The notes under the pieces: model-generated
Database searches by the model: none
Seen by the model: only the letters and a program-made list of their open reading frames with translations
Told to the model about the DNA's origin: nothing
NCBI GenBank assembly: GCA_049650345.1
Contig: JBARZY010000140.1
Coordinates: 62,001-126,000, forward strand
Length of the DNA: 64,000 bases
Source: Glaciecola sp049650345
Lineage (GTDB): Bacteria; Pseudomonadota; Gammaproteobacteria; Enterobacterales; Alteromonadaceae
Reading direction: 5' to 3'
In this document: one piece after another, positions 27,047 to 36,047 of the stretch
Numbering within the stretch: the first letter of the stretch is position 1
How the letters are laid out: the number at the start of each line of letters is the position of its first letter
Made by a program: the position numbers and the translations under genes

Positions 27047-28408
27047 ATGCAAACACAGGTGGTATTGTTTTACTTACTAGCAATCACTGCTTTAGTGTTG
27101 TGCTTTTCTTCTATGGCTGCCGCTCAAGGCCCTGTTGACAAAGCAACAGGCAAAGTGGTTCCCATTGGTACTGCCTATCAAAATAGTATCAAACTGCTTA
27201 ATAATCGCTTTCGGGTAGATAGCGATGTATCAGAAGTGACCCTTATATTTTTTCGAGAGTATGGCTCTGCACCAGTAGTGCTTGTGCGCCCCGATGGCAG
27301 TAAATTATTTCTCGAAAATGATGCCAACGACGACTCTTATGAATGGTACGAAACCGATACCTATGACATGATCGCTCTTTACAATCCAATGCCTGGTCCA
27401 TGGCAGGCAGTGGGGCAAATATTGCCTGAAAGTAGGGTGATGGTAATAGCGGGCATTACCCTAAATGCAGATCCTATTCCCTATGTGGTATTTTCAGGCG
27501 AAACCCTTAAACAAACTGCTTTACTTGAAAATGCGGGTGAACAAGTTGATTTATCTCAGTTTAGAGATGTGGTGTCACTTTCGATTGATTTTGTGAGTAC
27601 CAATAACCCTAGTTATCCTAACTTTGGTCTGGGTTCGCGCACGGTTGCGAGATTTGAAGATAACGGTGTGGGCTTTGATGAGGAAGACGGTGATGGAGTA
27701 TTCACTGGGCAGTTTAATTTAGCAATTACCGAAGGTGAGTGGCGACCCATATTTACGGTAAGAACGCCGTTATTCTCGCGCGAACAAATGAACGACAATG
27801 TGGTGTTATTACCCAATCCAGTTATCCTCTCCCATACTGAAAAACACAATGAAGATGGTGACCACCTTTTAACAATTGATGTTAACAGAGAGCACGTCCA
27901 GGCGAGTAGTTTGTTAGTTGATGGCACCGTTAGGCACCCAAATGGTGAGGTGGTTAGGTTTTCAGTTACTGAGGTATCCGACAAGCCAAAACTCATTGAG
28001 ATTATTAATACTGATTACGGTATTTACAAAATTAATATGACCGTATTTGCTACCACCGTGAGCGGCAGAGACATAGTACTATCGGTGCCAGAATACTCTT
28101 TTGTTACTGAAGCACCTCCTATTGAGGTAATACCGGCAGATGAAGAAGATGTTGCATCAGACGAGATAATTGAAGAGGCATTACCGCCGCCAGAAGAGTC
28201 TATGTCAACGCTTACCATCGTTATCATTATCAATGTGATTATTTTGATATTTGGGGTGGTGGGTTTAGTGTTATTAGTCGATAAACGCAACAAGCCTAAC
28301 AATCACATATCACTTAAGCTATGGCGTAAACTGCAGCAAATAGACATTAAAAAAATAAAGCTTCCATCATTCAAAAAATCGAAGCCTTCAGATGAGCCAA
28401 GTACGTAA
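27047..28408 (+). CDS. TIGR03503-like envelope protein with C-terminal membrane anchor
   Basis: Resembles the TIGR03503 family of uncharacterised Vibrio/Shewanella/Alteromonas proteins (recognised from memory). From ATG 27047 it is 453 aa and begins with a signal peptide (VVLFYLLAITALVLCFSSMAAA). An in-frame GTG at 26981 would overlap the dnaQ stop but puts 22 polar residues before the signal, so 27047 is preferred. The exported part (~350 aa) is beta-rich, with acidic loops such as DEEDGDGVFTG that may bind calcium. A Pro/Glu-rich linker (EEALPPPEE) precedes one transmembrane helix (TIVIIINVIILIFGVVGLVLL) and a basic cytoplasmic tail rich in Lys. That layout suits an inner-membrane-anchored periplasmic sensor or scaffold. 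Function unknown. Confidence 0.82.
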   Translation: MQTQVVLFYLLAITALVLCFSSMAAAQGPVDKATGKVVPIGTAYQNSIKLLNNRFRVDSDVSEVTLIFFREYGSAPVVLVRPDGSKLFLENDANDDSYEWYETDTYDMIALYNPMPGPWQAVGQILPESRVMVIAGITLNADPIPYVVFSGETLKQTALLENAGEQVDLSQFRDVVSLSIDFVSTNNPSYPNFGLGSRTVARFEDNGVGFDEEDGDGVFTGQFNLAITEGEWRPIFTVRTPLFSREQMNDNVVLLPNPVILSHTEKHNEDGDHLLTIDVNREHVQASSLLVDGTVRHPNGEVVRFSVTEVSDKPKLIEIINTDYGIYKINMTVFATTVSGRDIVLSVPEYSFVTEAPPIEVIPADEEDVASDEIIEEALPPPEESMSTLTIVIIINVIILIFGVVGLVLLVDKRNKPNNHISLKLWRKLQQIDIKKIKLPSFKKSKPSDEPST

Positions 28409-28463
28409 ACTTGCTTTGTTTGCTTGAAAAGTAGGCAACAAAACAAAACATTGCAAAAAGCAG

Positions 28464-28492
28464 TTGACTAGTAAAGGCTGTCACCGTATTAT
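28464..28492 (+). promoter_or_regulatory. Strong sigma70 promoter for tRNA-Asp
   Basis: TTGACT (28464-28469), a 17-bp spacer, and TATTAT (28487-28492), followed by a GC-rich discriminator CTGCGCCGC, as at stable-RNA promoters under stringent control. The mature tRNA begins about 70 nt downstream of the expected start. Confidence 0.75.
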
Positions 28493-28571
28493 CTGCGCCG
28501 CAATGAAGGACCGGCATCAATGTTATTTACATTAAGTGCTTGTTATCGTTGTATTGTTTTAAAAGTTGTGT

Positions 28572-28648
28572 GGAGTGGTAGTTCAGTTGGTTAGAATACC
28601 GGCCTGTCACGCCGGGGGTCGCGGGTTCGAGTCCCGTCCACTCCGCCA
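28572..28648 (+). tRNA. tRNA-Asp (GTC)
   Basis: 77-nt tRNA. Acceptor stem GGAGTGG pairs with CCACTCC, then discriminator G and encoded CCA. The anticodon stem CCGGC/GCCGG carries GTC at 28606-28608; the T arm is CGGG-TTCGAGT-CCCG. It stands alone, with no other tRNA or rRNA nearby. No clear terminator separates it from lolD 90 bp downstream. Confidence 0.98.
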
Positions 28649-28738
28649 TTTCTTGTTACATCATTTCGCTAATTTATTCTTTCGAAAATATCCCCTAACA
28701 GTTACACTTGCAGTTGGTTTCTTTTTTATAGTTTTTTT

Positions 28739-29458
28739 ATGTCAAACATAGTGTTATCGGGCATTGATATTTGTCAGTCTTATACCGATGCTAACCATCA
28801 AGTAGATGTTCTTAATAATGTCAATGTTGACGTGTATGCAGGACAAACCCTCGCAATTTTAGGCGCATCGGGCTCTGGAAAAAGTACGCTGCTGCATATA
28901 TTAGGTACGCTTGACAAACCTAAGCAGGGCAAGGTCATATTTAACGGCCAAGATTTACTTGCTATGTCGGTTTCTCAGCAAGCCAAGTTTAGAAATACAG
29001 AGCTTGGATTTGTGTATCAGTTTCATCATTTATTACCAGAATTTACTGCCCTTGAGAACGTGGCCATGCCCCAGTTAATAGCAGGGGTCAAAAAATCTGT
29101 GGCACATAGCAAAGCGAGTGAACTGTTGCAGCGAGTCGGTTTGTCACATCGTGTAAACCATAAGCCTAATCAGTTGTCAGGTGGTGAGCGTCAGCGCGTT
29201 GCTATTGCACGCGCTATGATCAACAGCCCGAGTATTATTTTGGCAGATGAACCCACCGGTAACCTAGACAGTGAGTCGAGCAGTGAAATACTGTCGCTTA
29301 TACACGATATTAACCAACACGATAATACTAGCTTTGTCATAGTTACCCATGACCATGATCTTGCGAATCAAATGCACCGCACCTTGACCTTAAATAAGGG
29401 GCAATTTGAGTCATTACAAAGTGGCGTTCGTCAGCATGATGGAGAGACTGCCTCGTGA
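28739..29458 (+). CDS. lolD: Lipoprotein-releasing ABC transporter ATPase
   Basis: ATPase of the Lol system that extracts lipoproteins from the inner membrane. 239 aa. Walker A GASGSGKST (42-50), Q-loop YQFHHLLPEFTALENVAMP, a LolD-like signature that separates it from MacB, ABC signature LSGGE (146-150) in LSGGERQRVAIARA, and Walker B ILADEPTGNLD. The ATG is preceded by a run of T's with no recognisable Shine-Dalgarno. The permease gene follows with a 4-bp overlap (GTGA). Confidence 0.94.
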   Translation: MSNIVLSGIDICQSYTDANHQVDVLNNVNVDVYAGQTLAILGASGSGKSTLLHILGTLDKPKQGKVIFNGQDLLAMSVSQQAKFRNTELGFVYQFHHLLPEFTALENVAMPQLIAGVKKSVAHSKASELLQRVGLSHRVNHKPNQLSGGERQRVAIARAMINSPSIILADEPTGNLDSESSSEILSLIHDINQHDNTSFVIVTHDHDLANQMHRTLTLNKGQFESLQSGVRQHDGETAS

Positions 29459-30690
29459 AGCTAATTCCTGGCTATGTTTCTGCAGTTGCAAGTCGTTTCA
29501 GACGCTCTAAACAACAAGATGCATACATTAGCTTTGTGTCTGGCTCTTCTACAGCAGGGATTGGATTGGGATGTGCGGTACTTATATTGTTATTGTCGGT
29601 TATGAACGGCTTCGAGCACGAACTGCGTACCAATCTACTCAAAGCCGTGCCCCATGCTGAAATTTTTGCCATTGATAACACCGGAATAGTACCGCGTGCA
29701 GCGTTTTTATCACAACTAAGTGGCGACCCCCGTATTAGTCAGGTGTTTACTTTAAACAAAGCAACGGGCTTATTGCAGATGGGCACCAAGATGAAGGCGG
29801 TTGCTTCTGTATTGGGGGTAGGTGAGGCATACTTTGCTAATAAATTTGATGATGCTATGCAATTTAATCGCTTGCAAGAAACGCCAAACGGTATTGTGTT
29901 AGGGCGCAAAATTATGCGCGAACAAAATATTAGTATTGGCGATAATATTCAGCTTCTATTGCCTTCAGCATCACAAGATTTGACATTTTCAGCACCTACT
30001 ATTGCATGGGTTGAAGTAGTGGGCGAAATTAGCGTAGGCGGTGAATTAGACAACCAATTGGGCCTGGTTAATCAAGCTTTCCTTGCCAGTTTGTTAAATC
30101 TTGACAAAAAAGTCACGCATATTGAAATAGTGCTCCACGATCCTTTCAATGCATATGAAGTGGTGCGTCAATACGGTTACGATTTTGATCAAGCAGCTTA
30201 TATGTCTGATTGGACTCGCACAAATGGTCATCTTTACGATGACATACAATTGATTAGAACGGTGGTATACATTGTACTTGCGCTGGTTATTGCTGTAGCA
30301 AGTTTTAACATTGTCTCGGCATTGGTGATGTCGGTAAAAGAACGAAGTAAAGAAATTGCCATTTTGAAAACCATTGGTGCACAAAATAGCAGCATAGCTT
30401 TAATTTTTATTTTGAAAGGCTTATATCATGGGGTAAAAGGGGCGTTTATTGGTACATTGATAGGTGTGCTTTTGGCCGTGTATCTAGCCGATATTATAAG
30501 TGGTATCGAGTATGTCTTTTCAACTCAGCTAATAGCCTCAGATATATACTTTACCAGTACTATTCCGTCTAAGTTAGCATGGGTTGATGTATTGGTAACA
30601 CTGGCAATTGTATTAGTAATATCAATTGCCTCAACCCTATATCCGGCAATAAAAGCAGCGCGAATTGCTCCGGCTGCTAATTTACACTAA
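29455..30690 (+). CDS. LolC/LolE-family permease of the lipoprotein-releasing complex
   Basis: Membrane subunit of the lipoprotein releaser, 411 aa: one N-terminal TM (GLGCAVLILLLSVMNGFEHEL), a ~210-aa periplasmic domain, then three TMs of the FtsX fold (with VMSVKERSKEIAILKTIGA coupling helix). Starts with GTG overlapping lolD. Only one permease accompanies lolD, whereas enteric bacteria have lolC-lolD-lolE. Its periplasmic domain mixes features: LLPSASQ as at the LolC hook, then GGELDNQLGLV as in LolE. That fits the LolF type described for LolDF systems, where one protein replaces both. A second permease elsewhere in the genome cannot be excluded. Confidence 0.88.
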   Translation: MKLIPGYVSAVASRFRRSKQQDAYISFVSGSSTAGIGLGCAVLILLLSVMNGFEHELRTNLLKAVPHAEIFAIDNTGIVPRAAFLSQLSGDPRISQVFTLNKATGLLQMGTKMKAVASVLGVGEAYFANKFDDAMQFNRLQETPNGIVLGRKIMREQNISIGDNIQLLLPSASQDLTFSAPTIAWVEVVGEISVGGELDNQLGLVNQAFLASLLNLDKKVTHIEIVLHDPFNAYEVVRQYGYDFDQAAYMSDWTRTNGHLYDDIQLIRTVVYIVLALVIAVASFNIVSALVMSVKERSKEIAILKTIGAQNSSIALIFILKGLYHGVKGAFIGTLIGVLLAVYLADIISGIEYVFSTQLIASDIYFTSTIPSKLAWVDVLVTLAIVLVISIASTLYPAIKAARIAPAANLH

Positions 30691-31985
30691 ATATCGCGAT
30701 TGTTATAAATCGACTCGTCTAAGGCGTTTTCGCTTTTTGCTACGATGCATGCAACAGTGCAATCGCCGGTAACGTTAACTACGGTTCGGGTCATGTCTAA
30801 TAGTCGGTCTATACCAATGATTAACGCAATGCCTTCAACCGGTAAATTCACTTGTTGTAAGACCATGGCTAACATTATCAAACCCACACCCGGTACACCG
30901 GCAGTACCAACTGACGCTAAAGTGGCAGTTAGGACGACCATTATCAAATCGCTGGTAGATAAATCGACACCGTAGACTTGAGCAATAAACACCGTTGCAA
31001 CACCTTGCATGATTGCTGTGCCGTCCATGTTTATAGTGGCGCCTAGGGGGATTGTAAATGATGCTACAGAACGATCAACGCCCATTTTGTTGCGAGCGGT
31101 AGCCATAGTGATAGGCAAAGTGGCGCTACTGCTTGATGAACTGAAGGCGAAAATAGCCGTGTCTTTCATTTTATAGAATAAGGTGACAGGGTTAAGCTTT
31201 GCCAACGTTGCAAGCAACACTGGGAAAGTAATGAGGGCATGCATGATCAGTAATAAAAACACCAGAATGAAGTATTGGAGTATATTTCCAAATGCATTGA
31301 TGTCGACAGTAGCAGCCAGTTTTGCCATTAAGAAAAACACACCGTATGGCGCTAAGTTCATAATGATCACTACCACTTTCATTATGACTTCATTTAAAGC
31401 TTCAAAGCCGGCGCGTACTTTTTCGCCTTGTTCTTTAGCCATACTAATAGCCACACCCACTAGCAATGAAAACACAATAATTTGCAGCATGTTACCTTCG
31501 GCCATGGCCGCAATTGGGTTGGAAGGGAACATGTTAATAATAACTTGGGCAAGGCCGGGGGCCTCTTTCGCCGCAAATTGTGCTTCAGTAGGTATTGTAA
31601 AGCCTTCGCCTGGTTGAATGATTAACGCCATCACCAAAGCGAAAGAGACGGCAATAAAGGTGGTGAGTAGATACAGCGCTAGCGACTTTCCGCCTAAACG
31701 GCCTAATTTACTTGGGTCGGACAAACTGCTTACGCCGCACACCAGAGATACAAACACTAGGGGGACAACCAGCATTTTAAGAGAGTTGACAAATATTTTG
31801 CCGCCCACCTCAAACACACCTTGTACAAAAAAGCCCTGAAATGAGAAATGTATACCTAATAATGAAAATGTAAAATCGCCCGTGTCGTCAAACGACATTT
31901 GTATTAAAGCGCCTATCACGATTCCGGCTAGCATGCCGATAAGGATACGTAATGTTAAATTTGATTTTGCAACTGCGTTGGACAT
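30687..31985 (-). CDS. Dicarboxylate/amino acid:cation symporter (DAACS family)
   Basis: Sodium- or proton-coupled carrier of the GltP/DctA family, 432 aa. The hairpin HP1 serine motif SSSSSSATLP (about 274-283), TM7 NMDGT (Met-Asp-Gly-Thr) and the HP2 region GTAGVPGVGLIML are all present, followed by TM8 IDRLLDMTRTVVNVTGD with the substrate-binding Asp and Asn. The family takes up glutamate/aspartate or C4-dicarboxylates. The TM8 segment MTRTVVNV-TGD, with an Arg in TM8, is compatible with acidic substrates. It converges on the lol permease gene with a 4-bp overlap of the stop codons, leaving no room for a terminator. Confidence 0.93.
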   Translation of the reverse strand: MSNAVAKSNLTLRILIGMLAGIVIGALIQMSFDDTGDFTFSLLGIHFSFQGFFVQGVFEVGGKIFVNSLKMLVVPLVFVSLVCGVSSLSDPSKLGRLGGKSLALYLLTTFIAVSFALVMALIIQPGEGFTIPTEAQFAAKEAPGLAQVIINMFPSNPIAAMAEGNMLQIIVFSLLVGVAISMAKEQGEKVRAGFEALNEVIMKVVVIIMNLAPYGVFFLMAKLAATVDINAFGNILQYFILVFLLLIMHALITFPVLLATLAKLNPVTLFYKMKDTAIFAFSSSSSSATLPITMATARNKMGVDRSVASFTIPLGATINMDGTAIMQGVATVFIAQVYGVDLSTSDLIMVVLTATLASVGTAGVPGVGLIMLAMVLQQVNLPVEGIALIIGIDRLLDMTRTVVNVTGDCTVACIVAKSENALDESIYNNRDI

Positions 31986-32124
31986 ACCAAGACCTATTGT
32001 TATTGGTTATTAGTCTGAATACCTAAGGTTAACAAGTATAACGTAATTTCTATACCGTTTTATACAATATGTTATCAGGTTAGTAGGCATTGCGAAGACT
32101 ACTTTTGAACGAATAGGTAAATAA

Positions 32125-34332
32125 ATGAAAACCACCCGATTATTAATTTTATTTCTCGCCAGCATGATATTTGTGGTTTCTTGTGGTGGTGGCAGTGAGT
32201 CTCTTACGCGCGAGGTAGAAGTTGATCCCGCAGATGAAGCCGACTCTGGCGAAACAGAAACATCTCAATCTTTAGCACTTACTTTATTAGACGCATCTGC
32301 AGTTGCTACCACGCAAGTAGCAGATGGCGCACCGCTAACCGTGCAAGCAGTGCTAACGAATAGTGCAGGTGCGGCAATCGCGAACGAGGTAGTTACTTTT
32401 GTGCTAAGCACGCCTCAGTTAGCGAACTTTTCAAACGACACTGCAACTGCATTAACTGACGCTAATGGCATCGCCAGCTTGCAATTAACGGTGGGCGAGT
32501 TATCTGGCAGCGGCACCATCACCGCAAGTGTTGAAAGCGCAGATGCGGTCACTATTGGTTTTACCAGCAGTGGAGCGCAACAAGCAATTCCTGTTTCTGT
32601 AAACCTATTTGCAAGCACCGAACAACTCGCTTCAAGCGGCGGTGATCAAATAGAATTGATTGCGGTTGTAAAAAATGAACAAAACATTTTGCTACCAAAC
32701 ATACCAGTATCGTTTGAGGCTGACCAAGATGCCTCACTTATAATTATTGATTCAGAAACCCGAGATGATGGCACCGCAAGAGCAACGCTAACCACCGACA
32801 ACAACAAACAAAACCGAGCGATAACAGTAACGGCAAATACATCGTCGTTATCAGGATTAGTGCGGGTATATGTGGTGGGTACAGAGGTGAATATAAATGG
32901 CGCAAATTCAGTAATTATAAATGATTCTACGCCAATTACGATTTTGTTGGCTGACTCTGATGGGACCGGTATTGCTAATCAGACTGTTAATTTGAGTGTA
33001 GGTGTGGGCTCATTTAATGGTGTTGGCTCTGACATATCTGTTGTCACAGGTGCAAACGGTCAAGTTACCGTTAATTATGAAGCAAGCCAAAGTGGAAGTT
33101 ACATAATTGAAGCAACATCGTTAGGTCTGACTGAAGAATTCGATATACAAGTTCAGGAAGATGATTTTAGCTTTTCTGATTTACCAAGCGGTATTGTTGA
33201 AGTCGATCAAGATTATGATATTACCCTAAAATGGTTCAAAGACAACAACGCCTTCGCTGGGGGTGATATTACGGTTACTACATCGCGAGGTGAAATTAGC
33301 GTGGGCGGCGACAATACGGTCAACACCGTTACAACTGATGCCAATGGTTTAGCTACTATTACCATTAATAGCCTGTTTGCTGGGCCTGCATCCATCTCAG
33401 CAGTGGGTGAAGATGATGATGAAAAAAAGGTAACAGCGCGTGCACAAATTAACTTTGTATCAAAATCGGTAGACAGCGTATTTGTGGATGCTACTCCGGA
33501 TATAATTGGCCCTGAGGGCCAAACAGCAACAATAACCGCAGCGCTTCGCGATGCGAGAGGTAACTTAGTACAAGGTGAACCGGTTAATTTTAGGCTGGTA
33601 GCCGATTCTTCTGGAGGCAGTATATCGCCTAATACCGTACTCACTGATAGCAATGGGATTGCGTCAACGGTATACACATCAAATGCCGTCAGTTCCGACA
33701 ATGGTGTGGTAATTGGTGCCGAAAGCGGAGGCGTAAGCGGCACCACTGAGCTTACAGTAGGTGATCGTGCATTTGATATTGTACTGGGCACGGGTAACGA
33801 TTTAATTGACGAAGATAATACTAGCTTCATAAAAGAATTCAGTGTGTTCGTTACCGACGCTTCCGGCCGCCCTGTAAGCGATGCATCTTTGACGGCTGCG
33901 GTTATTCCGACCTCTACGGCAGCCTACAGAAAGGGTTTTTGGACCTGGGATGATGTACTAGGCGCTCATGTTGCCACGGTAACGGTGGTATGCTTATCGG
34001 AAGATGTAGACAAAGACGGTATATTGGATACAGGTGAGGATACTAACGTAGACGGTATGTTAACCCCTGGCAATGTGGCTACTGTTAACTTTAAAGATAA
34101 CATTATGCGCACTGATGATTTTGGACAGGCGATAGTGCAAGTGAGATACCCCCAGCAAAATGGTTTTTGGTCATCGGTTAAATTAACCGTGTCGGGACAA
34201 TCTGCTGGGACGGAATCGAACGCAAGTCAATCGTTTGTACTGCCTGTTTCTAGCGACGATATAGTCGACGAGGCAAATCCACCGCCTGGCAGTCCGTTTG
34301 GCACTAGCGGAAGTTGCAGTGATACAGACTAA
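32125..34332 (+). CDS. Lipoprotein with tandem bacterial Ig-like (Big_1) domains
   Basis: Surface or periplasmic lipoprotein of 735 aa. The lipobox ends a short signal peptide: VVSC, lipidated Cys at residue 20, followed by GGGSES, which does not contain a Lol-avoidance Asp at +2. About five Ig-like repeats follow, recognisable by recurring DxNGIAxxxxT turns (TDANGIASLQLT, TGANGQVTVNY, TDANGLATITI, TDSNGIASTVYT), as in invasin/intimin Big_1 domains. Near the C-terminus an acidic loop DVDKDGILDTGEDTNVDG looks calcium-binding. It lacks the beta-barrel of intimin. The likely role is adhesion or an envelope scaffold; a specific partner is not evident. It stands alone with its own terminator. Confidence 0.85.
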   Translation: MKTTRLLILFLASMIFVVSCGGGSESLTREVEVDPADEADSGETETSQSLALTLLDASAVATTQVADGAPLTVQAVLTNSAGAAIANEVVTFVLSTPQLANFSNDTATALTDANGIASLQLTVGELSGSGTITASVESADAVTIGFTSSGAQQAIPVSVNLFASTEQLASSGGDQIELIAVVKNEQNILLPNIPVSFEADQDASLIIIDSETRDDGTARATLTTDNNKQNRAITVTANTSSLSGLVRVYVVGTEVNINGANSVIINDSTPITILLADSDGTGIANQTVNLSVGVGSFNGVGSDISVVTGANGQVTVNYEASQSGSYIIEATSLGLTEEFDIQVQEDDFSFSDLPSGIVEVDQDYDITLKWFKDNNAFAGGDITVTTSRGEISVGGDNTVNTVTTDANGLATITINSLFAGPASISAVGEDDDEKKVTARAQINFVSKSVDSVFVDATPDIIGPEGQTATITAALRDARGNLVQGEPVNFRLVADSSGGSISPNTVLTDSNGIASTVYTSNAVSSDNGVVIGAESGGVSGTTELTVGDRAFDIVLGTGNDLIDEDNTSFIKEFSVFVTDASGRPVSDASLTAAVIPTSTAAYRKGFWTWDDVLGAHVATVTVVCLSEDVDKDGILDTGEDTNVDGMLTPGNVATVNFKDNIMRTDDFGQAIVQVRYPQQNGFWSSVKLTVSGQSAGTESNASQSFVLPVSSDDIVDEANPPPGSPFGTSGSCSDTD

Positions 34333-34334
34333 AT

Positions 34335-34362
34335 AAAAAAGCCCATCAAATGGGCTTTTTTT
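34335..34362. terminator. Bidirectional intrinsic terminator, Big_1 lipoprotein / astB
   Basis: Stem GCCCA/TGGGC extended by A6/T6, loop TCAAA. A-run on one side and T-run on the other make it usable from both convergent genes. Confidence 0.88.
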
Positions 34363-34392
34363 ATTCTTGTATGATCCAATGTAAGCGCAAAG

Positions 34393-35733
34393 TTAAGGCT
34401 GCTGAAAAGGATACACAGAGCCCAAATGCATAATTTGAGTTAGCTCATCTAGGGCGGTGCGAGACTCATTTAACAGCATGGCGTCAGCTAAATCATCTGC
34501 GCACAAACGGTCGCGATAATGTTTTTCAACCCATTGAGTAAGTTTTGCGAACAACACATCATTCATAATGGCGTTCGGATTAACGGCTTTTTGCTGTGCG
34601 TCATTCATCACCACACGCAATCGCAAGCATGCGGGGCCACCGCCATTTTGCATACTTTGTTTTACGTCAAAAAATTTGACTTCAGAAATAGGGTTGCTGT
34701 CTGTCATCAGTGATTTTAGATACTGATTTACCGCATTGTTTTCTTCACAATCGGTTGGGGCAATAATCACCATGTCACCCGATGGTAGGTTAATAAGCTG
34801 GGTGTTGAATAAATAACTTTTTACTGCATCTTGAATAGGCACTGCATGGGTAGGCACTTCAATAAAATGAAAGTTATCACTGCCAAAACTGGTGAGTATG
34901 TCAGTGCGCATTTGTGCGGTGTTTAAAAACGCTTGCTCGTGGTAAAACAATACGTTCTTGTTACCAACTGCGATAACGTCGTTATGAAATACGCCCTGAT
35001 CGATAACGTCAGGATTTTGCTGTGCATATACGGTTTTATTGTCGTCTAATTGGTGTAAACGCGCCACTGCTTGGCTAGCCTCAAAGGTTTGCCTTGCAGG
35101 GAATGTTTTAGGCGCAGGATATCTGTCGTTAAAAGCATGTTTGCCATATACAAAAAACTCAACACCATGATCACCGTACTCGCTACAAAAACGGGTATGA
35201 TTAGCCGCGCCTTCATCGCCAAAGTGATCATTTTCAGGCAAATGCTGATGATGTTCAAAATGTGCGTTATCAGCAAAGATTGCTTTTAATATGTTACCGG
35301 TAACCGTAGGTTCTATTGAACGGTGAAATTTGTTAGTTAAGTTAGCGGGTGTGAAATGCAGTTTGTTGTCCCGTGTATCAGCGCTAGGAGACACTGTAGC
35401 CGCATTAGCAGTCCACATTGAAGACGCTGAGCAACACGCTAAAAATATGGCTGGAGCTTGCTTGTATGCTGTTTGTAGAACTTGTGCATCGGTACCGGTA
35501 AACCCTAAACGGCGCAAGCTATACACATCGGGACGCTCCTGTGGTGCCAGTACACCTTGAAGCATTCCTATATCAGCCAAGGCTTTCATTTTCCCCAAAC
35601 CTTGCAAAGCAGCTTGTTTAGGATTACTCACAGCATTGGCATTTGATTTTGACGCAACATTGCCAAATGATAGCCCCGCGTAATTATGGGTTGGCCCAAC
35701 CAGGCCATCAAAATTTGCTTCTATTGTATTCAT
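34393..35733 (-). CDS. astB: N-succinylarginine dihydrolase
   Basis: Second enzyme of the ammonia-producing arginine succinyltransferase (AST) pathway: hydrolyses N2-succinylarginine to N2-succinylornithine, CO2 and two NH3. 446 aa, the family's normal size. The catalytic triad matches the E. coli enzyme: Glu174 (GDEGAANH), His250 (QGVFHNDV) and Cys369 (GGGPACLRLRV). N-terminus FDGLVGPTHNYAGLSFGN is characteristic. The other ast genes are not in the window, so the pathway is split in this genome, as in some marine gammaproteobacteria. Confidence 0.96.
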   Translation of the reverse strand: MNTIEANFDGLVGPTHNYAGLSFGNVASKSNANAVSNPKQAALQGLGKMKALADIGMLQGVLAPQERPDVYSLRRLGFTGTDAQVLQTAYKQAPAIFLACCSASSMWTANAATVSPSADTRDNKLHFTPANLTNKFHRSIEPTVTGNILKAIFADNAHFEHHQHLPENDHFGDEGAANHTRFCSEYGDHGVEFFVYGKHAFNDRYPAPKTFPARQTFEASQAVARLHQLDDNKTVYAQQNPDVIDQGVFHNDVIAVGNKNVLFYHEQAFLNTAQMRTDILTSFGSDNFHFIEVPTHAVPIQDAVKSYLFNTQLINLPSGDMVIIAPTDCEENNAVNQYLKSLMTDSNPISEVKFFDVKQSMQNGGGPACLRLRVVMNDAQQKAVNPNAIMNDVLFAKLTQWVEKHYRDRLCADDLADAMLLNESRTALDELTQIMHLGSVYPFQQP

Positions 35734-36047
35734 ACTTTACCCTTGCGCCCGTTATTTTGCATGTATACTGCTAGTTTTGCATGTTTATATAACAGTGCAA
35801 TATCGCAGTAGTGAATAAATATTAAGTGGTTAAGTATACTGACTTAAGTAGGCTTGCCAATTATTTTTTATGAAAAACATAATAAAAACAAAGGCTTTTA
35901 GTATTAACTAATAGATAGTTATATAGAACAGCTTGTTTTCTATTCACTTTACAGATATATCTTTAAATAGGAAATGTGATTAACTGGGCGTTAAATAATA
36001 ACGTCAACTTTAGCAAATCGTTATTTTTACAAGGTTTTTAAATTTAA
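35734..36047. other. Divergent promoter region astB / topA
   Basis: 314 bp, AT-rich, between the start codons of astB and topA. Contains the direct repeats at 35755-35784 (separate entry) near astB. The topA side (35860-36040) is very A/T-rich with several possible -10 hexamers, and AAGG precedes the topA ATG by about 13 bases. No ORF or RNA gene seen. Confidence 0.6.
35755..35793. promoter_or_regulatory. Direct repeats resembling paired ARG boxes upstream of astB
   Basis: TTTTGCATGT occurs at 35755-35764 and 35775-35784, exactly 20 bp apart, each followed by an A/T-rich half-site (ATACTG, TTATAT). ArgR hexamers bind tandem ~18-bp boxes at about this period, and ArgR controls ast genes in other gammaproteobacteria. 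The match to the E. coli consensus is only partial. Confidence 0.35.

Noticed and set aside
28572..28648. tRNA-Asp as an attachment site for an integrated element
   Set aside because: No integrase, no direct repeat of the tRNA 3' end seen nearby, and flanks are ordinary core genes.
31183..31839. Two ORFs antisense to the DAACS symporter
   Set aside because: Composition is the complement of membrane-protein codons; no motifs.
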